DNA of 64,000 nucleotides, from contig CAKSJG010000008.1 in the NCBI GenBank assembly GCA_934463165.1, positions 30,664-94,663 of the forward strand. The letters run 5' to 3'. The notes under the pieces are model-generated. The model was given only the letters and a program-made list of their open reading frames with translations. It was not told the DNA's origin and ran no database searches. Positions 9,050 through 17,055 of this stretch are shown one piece after another. The stretch's first letter is position 1. The number at the start of each line of letters is the position of its first letter. Made by a program: the position numbers and the translations under genes. The DNA comes from an uncultured Clostridia bacterium. Its GTDB lineage: Bacteria > Bacillota > Clostridia > UMGS1810.

Positions 9050-10432
9050 TTACCTAACCTTTTTTATTTTCATTCTCGATATAAATTCGTCGTTGCTTTT
9101 TGTGCGTATGATATTTGATATAATATTTTCGGTAACCTCGGCTCCCTGAGATGAATTTATCGATCTTCGGATATTCCACGTAGCTTCGCGCTCTTTCGGA
9201 GTGAGGATAAGCTCGTCTTTTCTTGTTCCCGATTTTGCTATATCTATCGCAGGGAAAATCCGTCTTTCCGAGAGCTTGCGGTCAAGATGAACCTCCATGT
9301 TGCCGGTACCTTTGAATTCTTCAAATATAACATCGTCCATGCGGCTTCCCGTCTCTATAAGCGCCGTTGCAAGTATCGTCAGGCTGCCGCCGTTTTCTAT
9401 ATTACGCGCAGCGCCGAAAAACTTTTTCGGTTTATGAAGAGCTCCGGGGTCTATACCTCCCGAAAGAGTTCTGCCCGTTGACGGAATAGTCAGGTTATAT
9501 GCCCTCGCAAGACGGGTTATGCTGTCTAAAAGTATAACGACATCCTTGCCGTGCTCAACAAGTCTCTGTGCTCTTTCCAAAACCATTTCGGCAACCTTTA
9601 TATGATGTTCCGGAAGCTCATCAAATGTGGAATATATAACTTCGCCGTTTATGGAACGCTTCATATCCGTAACCTCTTCGGGACGTTCGTCAATAAGAAG
9701 CACGATAAGATTAATTTCGGGATTATTGGCAGCTATGCTGTTTGCCACATTTTTGAGCAGCGTTGTCTTTCCTGCTTTCGGAGGTGCGACGATCATTCCC
9801 CTCTGACCTTTTCCGATAGGTGCCAGAAGGTCTATAAGTCTGACTGAATAATCGCATCCCTCTCTTTCAAGGCGAATACGCTCATTGGGATATATCGGCG
9901 TAAGCGTTTCAAACGATTTTCTGTGAATTGACCTATCCACTGTGTCGCCGTTTACGGTTTTTACATAGATAAGAGCATCAAAACGCTCGTTTTCTCCACC
10001 GCTTCTTGTTATACCGTATATGTAATCCCCCGTTTTCAAATTAAAGCGGCGAATCTGCAGAGGAGATACATAAACATCATTCGGCGTAGTGAGATAATTG
10101 TCACCGCGCAAAAAGCCGTATCCGTCGGCAAGAACCTCAAGTATACCTGTCACTTCCTTGGTATTGTTCTGTGCAGGCTGAGTTTTCTTGCGGCTTTGTT
10201 CATCGTCGGCATGCTCAATATTCGGCTGATCGTCAGGTGCGGCGTCGTTATTCTGATGCTGCTTTTCTTCGTCATTTGTATCCTTGTGTGACTGCTCGCC
10301 AGATTTTTCCAAAATCAGCTCATACAATTCATCCTTTTTATATTTTGACACGGACTTTATTCCGATTTCCTTTGCAAAATTTCTGAGTACAGCCACCGAT
10401 TCTGTTTTTTCGGGTATGCTTTGATGCTGCAT
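9050..10432 (-). CDS. rho: Transcription termination factor Rho
   Basis: A 460-residue hexameric RNA helicase that ends transcription. The N-terminal Rho-N region (about 10-45) is followed by a polar Gln/Asn/Asp-rich linker (about 46-95), an insertion common in Rho proteins of Gram-positives and actinobacteria. The RNA-binding cold-shock domain contains VLADGYGFLR, then the ATPase core with Walker A PPKAGKTTLL, Walker B VVILLDSITRLARAYN and the Q- and R-loop region GGIDPGALHKPKKFFGAARN. GAAAGGAAG precedes the start. It is the first gene of a tight rho-ftsK-ygiQ-folD run. The 350-bp upstream region is shared with a divergent gene. Confidence 0.95.
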   Translation of the reverse strand: MQHQSIPEKTESVAVLRNFAKEIGIKSVSKYKKDELYELILEKSGEQSHKDTNDEEKQHQNNDAAPDDQPNIEHADDEQSRKKTQPAQNNTKEVTGILEVLADGYGFLRGDNYLTTPNDVYVSPLQIRRFNLKTGDYIYGITRSGGENERFDALIYVKTVNGDTVDRSIHRKSFETLTPIYPNERIRLEREGCDYSVRLIDLLAPIGKGQRGMIVAPPKAGKTTLLKNVANSIAANNPEINLIVLLIDERPEEVTDMKRSINGEVIYSTFDELPEHHIKVAEMVLERAQRLVEHGKDVVILLDSITRLARAYNLTIPSTGRTLSGGIDPGALHKPKKFFGAARNIENGGSLTILATALIETGSRMDDVIFEEFKGTGNMEVHLDRKLSERRIFPAIDIAKSGTRKDELILTPKEREATWNIRRSINSSQGAEVTENIISNIIRTKSNDEFISRMKIKKVR

Positions 10433-10782
10433 AAGAGGTTCTTCCTTTCAAATAAATTGGATTTAATATATGTGTAAATACATTTGTTATAAACCGTTTG
10501 CAATATTTAATTTATAAAATCTTGGATTTGTTCGGTTACCCGGTAACGGATTTACGAATTTGCAGAAACAACACTTTTGCGATGTTTATAATAAATAATT
10601 TGATGCTACAAACATAATCTGAACATATATATTTTATTATATCACAAATAAGTTTAAAATTATATATGTGTTTTAAACATATATGATCATGTAAATTTGT
10701 GTAAAACTAACAATGTTTTACATATGGTTTTTTTTATTAAAATGAGATATAATATACTTGGTTTTTAAGGAAGGATTATCAT
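10433..10782. other. Divergent intergenic region between rho and the YihY gene
   Basis: This 350-bp AT-rich stretch separates two divergent genes. It contains a near-palindrome around 10660-10684 (TATATGTG TTTTAAA CATATA) and a TATAAT at 10748-10753 that could be the -10 box for the rightward gene. A matching -35 at consensus spacing was not found. No gene or structured RNA was recognised here. Confidence 0.4.
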
Positions 10783-11661
10783 ATGAACAATAAAGTTTTT
10801 AAAATAAGCAGTGAAACAAAAAAACTTTTTACCGATTTTTTAGACGGCGACTTTTTCGGGCTTGCAGCCGAGGTCAGCTTTTATCTGCTTTCAACATTTT
10901 TTCCGATGGCAATTCTTGCCTTTACGGTTGCATCGTCGATAAGCCTCAATTATTCGGATATCATGATAAAAGCAATATCCGCGCTCCCCGATAAAGCGGC
11001 AAGGCTTGTTATCAAAATGCTGCTCAGCAAGGGCAGAAGCAACACCGTCATTTTGATTACGGCTTTTCTTTCCATGACAACGATGTCGGGCTTTATACTT
11101 ACGATAGAAAAAGGGCTCAATCGGTTTTATAAAACGGAGACAAAGCGAAATTCTCTGAAATCAAGAGCACTTGCCGCCGTATTTGCGTTTTTTATTTTTA
11201 TGTCGGTAATAGCAAGCTTCGGGCTTGTTATTTTCGGAAAAGTAATCTCGAAATATATATACGGGAAAACGCAGAATTTAAGAATCCTTTGGATCTGGAA
11301 TATATCAAGATACGCTTTTATATTTTTGTTTATTTCGCTTGTTATATCGGCGTTATATATGACCTTGCCGACGGTAAAGCTTAAAATAAAAGAAGTTCTG
11401 CCCGGAGCAGCATCCGCAACGGTTGCCTGGTTTGTGGCATCGATGCTTTTTGCGCTTTATGTAAACAATTTTCCACAATATGAAATAATTTACGGTTCTC
11501 TTGCGGGGCTTGTATGCATGATTGCATGGGTGTATATAACAGGCATTGTAATACTTGCCGGTGCAAAGATAAACGCACTTTTATACATACGCAAAAATAA
11601 CAGAGAAAAAAGAGGCAAAAGGCGAAAGCTCCGTTTTTTAGGACGAAAGAAACAAAAATAA
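10783..11661 (+). CDS. YihY/BrkB family membrane protein
   Basis: A 292-residue integral membrane protein with about six hydrophobic segments. The family signature is present: AAEVSFYLLSTFFPMAILAF early, then FNRFYKTE-like sequence (GLNRFYKTETKRNSLKSR), and LPGAASATVAWFVASMLFALYVNNFPQYEIIYGSLAG. YihY proteins were once thought to be RNase BN but are now regarded as membrane proteins of uncertain function. The C-terminal 25 residues are strongly basic. AAGGAAGG precedes the ATG. It stands alone, divergent from rho, with a short downstream gene. Confidence 0.9.
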   Translation: MNNKVFKISSETKKLFTDFLDGDFFGLAAEVSFYLLSTFFPMAILAFTVASSISLNYSDIMIKAISALPDKAARLVIKMLLSKGRSNTVILITAFLSMTTMSGFILTIEKGLNRFYKTETKRNSLKSRALAAVFAFFIFMSVIASFGLVIFGKVISKYIYGKTQNLRILWIWNISRYAFIFLFISLVISALYMTLPTVKLKIKEVLPGAASATVAWFVASMLFALYVNNFPQYEIIYGSLAGLVCMIAWVYITGIVILAGAKINALLYIRKNNREKRGKRRKLRFLGRKKQK

Positions 11662-11753
11662 AATGCAAAAAATTGACACATATATTTTTTCGCATACTAT
11701 GCAAAATAATACCGAGCAACGATAATTTTATTTTGAAAGGATGCGAATACACC

Positions 11754-11936
11754 GTGAAGAAAAAGAAAACGAGACAGTTTCCAATAATGACCGATGAATA
11801 CGCAAAATTTAACCTGTCTAACGCATGCTCACCGTCGGAATGCACCGGACTTATAACAGTCCCTGCAGAAGATGAACAACAGCTTGAAAACTTCATGGAT
11901 ATTTATGACTTCGGACCCCCGATAATAAATGAATAG
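11754..11936 (+). CDS. Small conserved-looking protein of unknown function
   Basis: A 60-residue protein that begins at a GTG preceded by GAAAGG. The sequence is KKKKTRQFPIMTDEYAKF then a Ser/Cys-containing middle and an acidic C-terminal half with DEQQLENFMDIYDF. There is no signal peptide or membrane segment. I do not recognise a family. Support for it being a gene comes from the ribosome binding site, the position between the YihY gene and a perfect terminator-like palindrome, and a plausible composition. A longer reading from an upstream ATG is possible but begins with unlikely hydrophobic sequence. Confidence 0.6.
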   Translation: MKKKKTRQFPIMTDEYAKFNLSNACSPSECTGLITVPAEDEQQLENFMDIYDFGPPIINE

Positions 11937-11949
11937 TTGCTGACACGGC

Positions 11950-11998
11950 AAAACGGCTGCGGCAAAATGAATTCATTTTGCCGCAGCCGTTTTTTATG
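11950..11998. terminator. Perfect palindromic terminator between convergent genes
   Basis: A 44-bp perfect inverted repeat (11950-11993, centred on GAATTC) runs into TTTTTT on the plus strand. It lies between the convergent small gene and the M23 gene and could serve both, more strongly on the plus strand. Confidence 0.85.
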
Positions 11999-12022
11999 CA
12001 AGAAAAAAACCATGTACAAAAA

Positions 12023-13315
12023 TTATTTATTTGCCGCAAGCGCCGCATTCAGGTACGGGGCGTCGCAGCTTTCTGATGTGTGAACTCCCGCAGGGAGATT
12101 CAGATAATAAAGCGGATCGCATCTTACGCCGTTTTTGGTAATTTTGAAATCAAGGTGCGGACCTGTGCTGTTTCCCGTGCTTCCGACAGCTCCTATTACC
12201 ATACCGGCATAAACCTGCTGACCGGTTGTAACATATATTGCCGAAAGGTGAGAATACTGTGTATAAAGACCGTCACCGCTGTCTATTGATATAAAGTTAC
12301 CGTAACCGCTGTTTCCGTTTGAACTGTCACCGAAGCCCTGGAGATTAACAACTCCGTCTACGGCAGCCACAACATCGGCACCGTTAGGCGCTGCAATATC
12401 AATTGCGGCATGTCCGTTAATTCTGCCGGCATTTGAATGGCAGAAAGGATTATCGCACCAAAATACCGTCGTTATATAATTTGACGAAGGAACGGGCCAA
12501 AGCATACGCGTATCGCTTGAAAGGCTGAGTCCTGTCGGACGTGTAACCTCAAAGGTATATGTAAAGGCATGTCTGTATTCGGTTTTATCAACTACGGTAA
12601 TTGCAAGAGTTTTACTGCCGTCACTGAGTGTTCCGAATTTTACCCGGTCATCTATGCTTGACAAACCGTATGCCATTTTATTTACGTCAAATTCAGTTTC
12701 GTTAATCTGAACTTTTCCGGTAGAGTTATCGGTTATTTTCACGTTAACTCTGTCTATCGTAACCGATGAATAAATTGTTGCGTCAAGAACAAATGCGCTT
12801 CCTCTCGTCACGGTTACCGGAGGATTGAAATTCATCATCGAAATGTTCGATTCCGTAGGGAACGCGTCACCGCCGTAGTCGGAAGTTGTTACGGCTACAG
12901 CCTGCAGAGCATTATTCCACAAAACCTCGCCGTCAAAAATTTCCGAAACCATTCTTATCGGAACATACGTTCTGTTATCAATAATTTTTAAAGGATACGG
13001 AAGAGTCTTGCAAGAGACAACTCCGTTTTTGGATACTGTTATAACATTGCTTCCGACCTGCATCCATGCAGAAATCGTTCCCTTAGAGGTGGAAACAAGC
13101 TGAGCTTGTTCGTTCCAGTCAAACGCTGCTCCGAGAGCGTCAATTATATTGCGTACGGGAACATACGTACAGTCCTCATAGACAACAGGGTTTGCGTCAA
13201 AGTAAACCATATTGCCGTTAACATAGACCGTTATAGGTGTATCGGCGTCTGCCAATATAGTCTCAAAGGAAAAAAGTAACATTACAACGGCAAAAATAAG
13301 TAATAATTTTTTCAT
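12023..13315 (-). CDS. Secreted stalk-domain protein with M23 (LytM-like) peptidase domain
   Basis: A 430-residue secreted protein. A signal peptide (about 1-23) is followed by a copper-amine-oxidase N-terminal-like 'stalk' domain (about 27-145) with VPVRNIIDALGA and VPIRMVSEIF repeats, a beta-rich linker (about 160-265), and a C-terminal M23 domain (about 290-410). M23 proteins are zinc endopeptidases that cut peptidoglycan cross-bridges. His302 and Asp306 (GHAAIDI) and the YSHL His356 are kept, but the usual HLH motif reads H387-L-D389, so a zinc ligand is replaced by Asp. Activity is therefore uncertain; it may be a pseudo-endopeptidase. GGAGGGG precedes the start. Confidence 0.85.
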   Translation of the reverse strand: MKKLLLIFAVVMLLFSFETILADADTPITVYVNGNMVYFDANPVVYEDCTYVPVRNIIDALGAAFDWNEQAQLVSTSKGTISAWMQVGSNVITVSKNGVVSCKTLPYPLKIIDNRTYVPIRMVSEIFDGEVLWNNALQAVAVTTSDYGGDAFPTESNISMMNFNPPVTVTRGSAFVLDATIYSSVTIDRVNVKITDNSTGKVQINETEFDVNKMAYGLSSIDDRVKFGTLSDGSKTLAITVVDKTEYRHAFTYTFEVTRPTGLSLSSDTRMLWPVPSSNYITTVFWCDNPFCHSNAGRINGHAAIDIAAPNGADVVAAVDGVVNLQGFGDSSNGNSGYGNFISIDSGDGLYTQYSHLSAIYVTTGQQVYAGMVIGAVGSTGNSTGPHLDFKITKNGVRCDPLYYLNLPAGVHTSESCDAPYLNAALAANK

Positions 13316-13349
13316 TAATTACCCCTCCATACTTTACCATGCAGTTAGT

Positions 13350-13379
13350 ATTTTAACAGACCGGAAAGGCATTTGTCAA
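13350..13379 (-). promoter_or_regulatory. Candidate sigma-A promoter for the M23 gene
   Basis: Minus-strand TTGACA (13374-13379), 18-bp spacer, TAAAAT (13350-13355), about 35 bp before the start codon. A second TTGACA lies a little further upstream. Confidence 0.5.
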
Positions 13380-13453
13380 ATATATGTGTAATTTGTCAAC
13401 TGATTGTAACATTTATTTAACATTTGAAATGCTGTTTTTTTTGACTTTTTATA

Positions 13454-13482
13454 TTGACAAAACAAAAAATATATAGTACAAT
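13454..13482 (+). promoter_or_regulatory. Orphan rightward sigma-A-like promoter
   Basis: TTGACA (13454-13459), exactly 17 bp, then TACAAT (13477-13482) on the plus strand. No rightward protein gene follows; a hairpin with a T-run begins 65 bp later, so the promoter appears to serve a short RNA. Confidence 0.55.
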
Positions 13483-13488
13483 ATATAA

Positions 13489-13600
13489 AGATTATAGTAA
13501 TTGTTGTATGCAAAACTTTAATCAGAATTTGTTTTTCGTTATTTAATAGAACAAGGATGTCAAAAGATTCGCTCTTTTTACATCCTCGTTCTATTTTTAC
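13489..13600 (+). ncRNA. Candidate small RNA between the M23 and pepD genes
   Basis: The region lies between the orphan promoter and a stem-loop at 13547-13593 followed by TTTTT. The predicted transcript is about 110 nt, AT-rich in its first half, with no obvious start codon and ribosome binding site. It is convergent with pepD, and its end is about 10 bp from the pepD stop codon. It matches no RNA family I recognise. The same hairpin may instead only end pepD transcription. Confidence 0.3.
13547..13598. terminator. Stem-loop after pepD, with T-run on the plus strand
   Basis: A 14-bp stem (13547-13560 with 13580-13593) contains one position that is G-U on the minus strand and A-C on the plus strand. 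The plus strand continues with TTTTT. It sits 16 bp beyond the pepD stop codon and can end pepD transcripts as well as the candidate small RNA. Confidence 0.6.
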
Positions 13601-13608
13601 GCTCTTTT

Positions 13609-15042
13609 TTATAATCTTTCAAGAACACCCATCAAAAACCTCCATGTTCGCTGTAAAGATGAAATATGAAGCTTTTCGCGCGATGTGTGTATATCCGTTA
13701 TATCAGGTCCTATGGAAACGCAGTCAAGGCCGGCTTTCTTATGAGCAATAATGCCGCATTCAAGACCTGCATGGATCGCCTCCGTCTTCGGTTTTCTGCC
13801 GTATTGCTTTTCAAAAACTTCGGTCATTATATTTCTGAGTTCAGACTGCGGTCTGTAATCCCAGCCGGGGTAATCTCCGAATATTTCAATTCTGCCGCCT
13901 GCGGATTTCATCATACATTCAAGAACTGCGCAAAGCTGCTGCTTTTCGGATTCAACACTGCTCCTTACGCAAAACGAAACTTTCATTGTATCATTTTCAA
14001 TATTCACAATCCCCATGTTGAGCGATGTCTGAACAAGTCCTTCAATCTTACGGCTCATACTGAATATACCGTTTGGAAGCGACATAAGCATATATATAAT
14101 TTTTTCGGTTGACTCATCATCGTAAGCAAAAGCGCAATCTGAATCACAAATCTCTATTTTCATGTTCGGATCCGTATCGGAAAATTCACTCTTTATTTTT
14201 TCTGACATTTCACCAAGCGACTTTCTTACTTCATACTCATCATCTGCGCAAATGACAGCGCACGAATAAACCGTTATGGCATTGTCCTTGCCGCCGCCGG
14301 ATACACACGATACCGCAATCGGCGTGCACCGCGACATGTCATACAAAACTCTGCCGAGAATCTTGTTTGCATTTGCTCTGCCTCTGTTTATCTCGCAGCC
14401 GGAATGACCGCCCGTAAGACCCGACACCTCAATTTTAAAACATTTGCCGTGTTTCTTTGTCCTTTTCAAATCAACGCTGCATGTCGTAACATTGCCGCCG
14501 GCGCAGCCCACGGTAAATATACCCTCATCCTCGGAATCGATATTTATCATCCGCGCACCTTTAAGCGGTGAGACATCAAGCATGGTCGCTCCCGTCATGC
14601 CCGTTTCTTCATCAACGGTCATTACAGCCTCTATCGGAGGATGTGCAATTTCATCGGAATCAAGAATTGCAAGCATCATGGCAATTGCAATTCCGTCGTC
14701 TGCTCCGAGCGTGGTTCCCTTTGCATACAGGGTATCTCCGTCCAAAACAAGATCAAGACCCTCGGATGACATATCCTTTGTGCATCCGCTGTCTTTTTCA
14801 CAAACCATGTCTGTGTGCCCCTGGATAATTACCGGAGCATGATTCTCCATGCCGGCAGAGGCGTATTTTTTTATTATGACATTATTATATTCGTCTCTTA
14901 TATATTCAAGTGTTCTTTCAGTTGCAAAAGAAACAAGGTAATCGCTTATTTTTCTTGTATTGCCCGATCCGCGCGGTATTTTTGATATTTCGTCAAAAAA
15001 TTTCAAAACACTGTTTGGTTCAACATTTTCATACCATGACAT
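13609..15042 (-). CDS. pepD: Aminoacyl-histidine dipeptidase (M20 family)
   Basis: A 477-residue PepD/PepV-like cytosolic metallodipeptidase of family M20 that cleaves dipeptides such as carnosine-type and Xaa-His substrates. VIIQGHTDMVCEKD holds the first metal ligands (HxD), TLGADDGIAIAMMLAIL the bridging Asp, MTVDEETGMTGA the catalytic Glu and ligand Glu, and HAGLECGIIAHK the C-terminal family block. The start was chosen at the ATG of SWYENVEPN because AAAAGGAG lies at good distance; the ATG eight codons earlier lacks a site. The 570-bp region upstream carries repeats and no clear promoter. Confidence 0.92.
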   Translation of the reverse strand: MSWYENVEPNSVLKFFDEISKIPRGSGNTRKISDYLVSFATERTLEYIRDEYNNVIIKKYASAGMENHAPVIIQGHTDMVCEKDSGCTKDMSSEGLDLVLDGDTLYAKGTTLGADDGIAIAMMLAILDSDEIAHPPIEAVMTVDEETGMTGATMLDVSPLKGARMINIDSEDEGIFTVGCAGGNVTTCSVDLKRTKKHGKCFKIEVSGLTGGHSGCEINRGRANANKILGRVLYDMSRCTPIAVSCVSGGGKDNAITVYSCAVICADDEYEVRKSLGEMSEKIKSEFSDTDPNMKIEICDSDCAFAYDDESTEKIIYMLMSLPNGIFSMSRKIEGLVQTSLNMGIVNIENDTMKVSFCVRSSVESEKQQLCAVLECMMKSAGGRIEIFGDYPGWDYRPQSELRNIMTEVFEKQYGRKPKTEAIHAGLECGIIAHKKAGLDCVSIGPDITDIHTSREKLHISSLQRTWRFLMGVLERL

Positions 15043-15145
15043 ATATTTTTCTCCTTTTAAGGTCAAATTGAGTTCAGTTCACATAAGCTTAAACATGTGC
15101 GTCAATATCCGAACTTTGGTAAGCTTATCATCCGTCGGCATCGCG

Positions 15146-15241
15146 GTTAGGGTATAATTTTGATTTTTTGGAAAGCTCAAACAGGCAGTGCAGTAGCGCT
15201 GAAACTCGCTTTCAATCAAAAAATAAAAAGCATACCCTAAC
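15146..15241. repeat. 96-bp element with 25-bp imperfect terminal inverted repeats
   Basis: GTTAGGGTATAATTTTGATT at 15146 mirrors the sequence ending ATACCCTAAC at 15241; the two 25-bp arms differ at about four positions. The interior is not coding. It could be a small MITE-like element or a long hairpin terminator for the leftward L,D-transpeptidase direction. It lies in the 568-bp gap upstream of pepD. Confidence 0.5.
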
Positions 15242-15373
15242 CCCTCGCTCGCAAGACGGATGTTCCTGCCCGTTATTATGCAAGAAATATGTCTGTTGCA
15301 TGCACGTAGGGGCGAATAATCGGAAATATAAATTCCTTGCCTTTAATTATATAAAGTATATGTGTTGTGCACT

Positions 15374-15400
15374 CGGAACGGTGTGGGCACCGTTCCCTAC
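15374..15400. repeat. Palindromic repeat unit, copy 1
   Basis: A hairpin with stem GGAACGGTG/CACCGTTCC and a 4-nt loop, flanked by GTAGG on its right. A second copy in inverted orientation lies 100 bp away. No gene overlaps it. Confidence 0.6.
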
Positions 15401-15500
15401 ACAGTCATTACAAGTTTGCAATATATTATTAAACGGAATCATATTACGGCTTTTTGTTTAAACCAATTTGTTAATTGAAAATATACCTGTCAATTTATTT

Positions 15501-15528
15501 GTAGGGAACGCTGCCCACAGCGTTCCGC
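15501..15528. repeat. Palindromic repeat unit, copy 2 (inverted)
   Basis: A hairpin with stem GGAACGCTG/CAGCGTTCC and the same GTAGG border as copy 1, in opposite orientation. The single stem difference from copy 1 (G-C to C-G) is compensated on the other arm, so the hairpin itself is conserved. Confidence 0.6.
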
Positions 15529-15610
15529 TTACATTAAATAAACAAAATCATACGATTAAACGCAAGAAAGAATGCCTCGTCAGATTGTGAAACTAAGTGC
15601 AACACTTTTA

Positions 15611-17002
15611 TTAATAAATTACAACAGTTGAATGCACGGGCACATAGGAATATACCCAGTTAACATGCTCCTGAAGCATACGTATGCATCCTGCAGACGC
15701 AGGTGCGCCTATTGTTGAGTCGATAACATATCCGCTGTGGTTCTTGGGCTGATTATGAATTGCATATCCGTCATAAAGCGCAAGAACGGGATTGCAGGTA
15801 TAACCCGGTGTTACCCAGTTCGTTTTATATTGGTATTCGCATACGACTGTAGGTGTGGGGGTGAGGTTTTTACCTGTTGCAACCGGAAAGCTGTTAACGT
15901 ATTTCCAGTTGTTTTGGCTGCCGATAAACACCGTAAGTATCTGTCTTTCTTTATTTATCCATATAAGATACGGAGTTTTACTCGAATAACCGCTTCCGTT
16001 TACAAATATTTCCTTTTCAGTTGTTGAAAGATAATCCTTTTTTACATTAAATGTTCTTGAAACATAAATATTTGCCATAGGCACCCAATATACGGCGCCG
16101 CCCGACGTCTTAACTTTTGCCGCGCGCATAGACTCATGATTATCGGGGTTAAGATACTCAAGCGCCGTACCGGAAGGAAGCGTTGTCCTGTAGCCCGTAA
16201 GGCTTGAATAAGAATATGCATTTGTGGTTTTTGTTACCGTTGCCGGAATTTTAACGGGGTTTATCTGCGCTTTTACGGCATTATACTGCTGAGCAAAAAG
16301 CGAATGCATACCCACATCTGCGCTCACGAATGCCGACGATACTCCGGATGTGCAGCCGGGATTAAGCATTACCTTTACATTAAAGCTTATGCCGTTCCAG
16401 TATGTGTATGCGGCAGGAATAAACAAATACTCCTCCGCTCCGTCATATACAAGATAGGTTTTATCAAGCTCCGGTCTGCCGACACCGTTTATATAGCATC
16501 TTGCAGTAAGCTTATATGCGCGGTCCGTTCCGGTATAGAATTTAACACCGTAATAAAGGTCGGTTCCCTCATAAACCGCAAGCGGCGTTGAAAAATACGC
16601 AAGCTTTATATCCGGCGGAGTTGCCGATACCGTAAATAACGACTCGGTGGCAACTTCTTTACCCGATGAAGTTGTAAGCACGGCACGGAGCGTGTGTGCA
16701 GAAGTTTCGTCAATTGTTTCCGGAACCAAAAAGTCAAAGTTTTCATGATTTGTGCCATAAAGCTCAAAATAGTCGGAGCCTGCACCGTCTATAAGATTTC
16801 CGTCAAGATATAGCTTCATTTTTACTCCGATTCCGCTATTTTCGGATTCGATGGTGCATCTCAGCTTTGCCACCTCACATTTTGAAAGCACGGGCAAAAG
16901 AGTTGATGTCATTGTAATACCAACGTTTTCCGCATCTGCGGCATACGCAAAGCTGCCTGTTAAAATCATGCATATGAGCACAAAAGATAGTATTTTTTTC
17001 AT
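15611..17002 (-). CDS. Secreted L,D-transpeptidase (YkuD domain)
   Basis: A 463-residue secreted protein. A signal peptide (about 1-21) precedes a long beta-rich region (about 25-320) that I do not recognise, then a YkuD domain (about 345-463). The catalytic signature is complete: His416 in YAIHNQ and Cys439 in SAGCIRM. YkuD enzymes form 3-3 peptidoglycan cross-links or attach proteins to the wall. The middle segment LPSGTALEYLNPDNHESMRAA resembles an SH3-like wall-binding module. GAAAGGTTG precedes the start. It follows mnmE by 53 bp on the same strand but is functionally unrelated to it. Confidence 0.88.
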   Translation of the reverse strand: MKKILSFVLICMILTGSFAYAADAENVGITMTSTLLPVLSKCEVAKLRCTIESENSGIGVKMKLYLDGNLIDGAGSDYFELYGTNHENFDFLVPETIDETSAHTLRAVLTTSSGKEVATESLFTVSATPPDIKLAYFSTPLAVYEGTDLYYGVKFYTGTDRAYKLTARCYINGVGRPELDKTYLVYDGAEEYLFIPAAYTYWNGISFNVKVMLNPGCTSGVSSAFVSADVGMHSLFAQQYNAVKAQINPVKIPATVTKTTNAYSYSSLTGYRTTLPSGTALEYLNPDNHESMRAAKVKTSGGAVYWVPMANIYVSRTFNVKKDYLSTTEKEIFVNGSGYSSKTPYLIWINKERQILTVFIGSQNNWKYVNSFPVATGKNLTPTPTVVCEYQYKTNWVTPGYTCNPVLALYDGYAIHNQPKNHSGYVIDSTIGAPASAGCIRMLQEHVNWVYSYVPVHSTVVIY

Positions 17003-17055
17003 TTACCGTTCAACCTTTCTTGGTGTAATATATGATATATAATTTTATGTTTATT

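Noticed and set aside
10717..10753. Sigma-A promoter for the YihY gene (TTTACA ... TATAAT)
   Set aside because: The spacer would be 25 bp, far from 17; only the -10 element is plausible.
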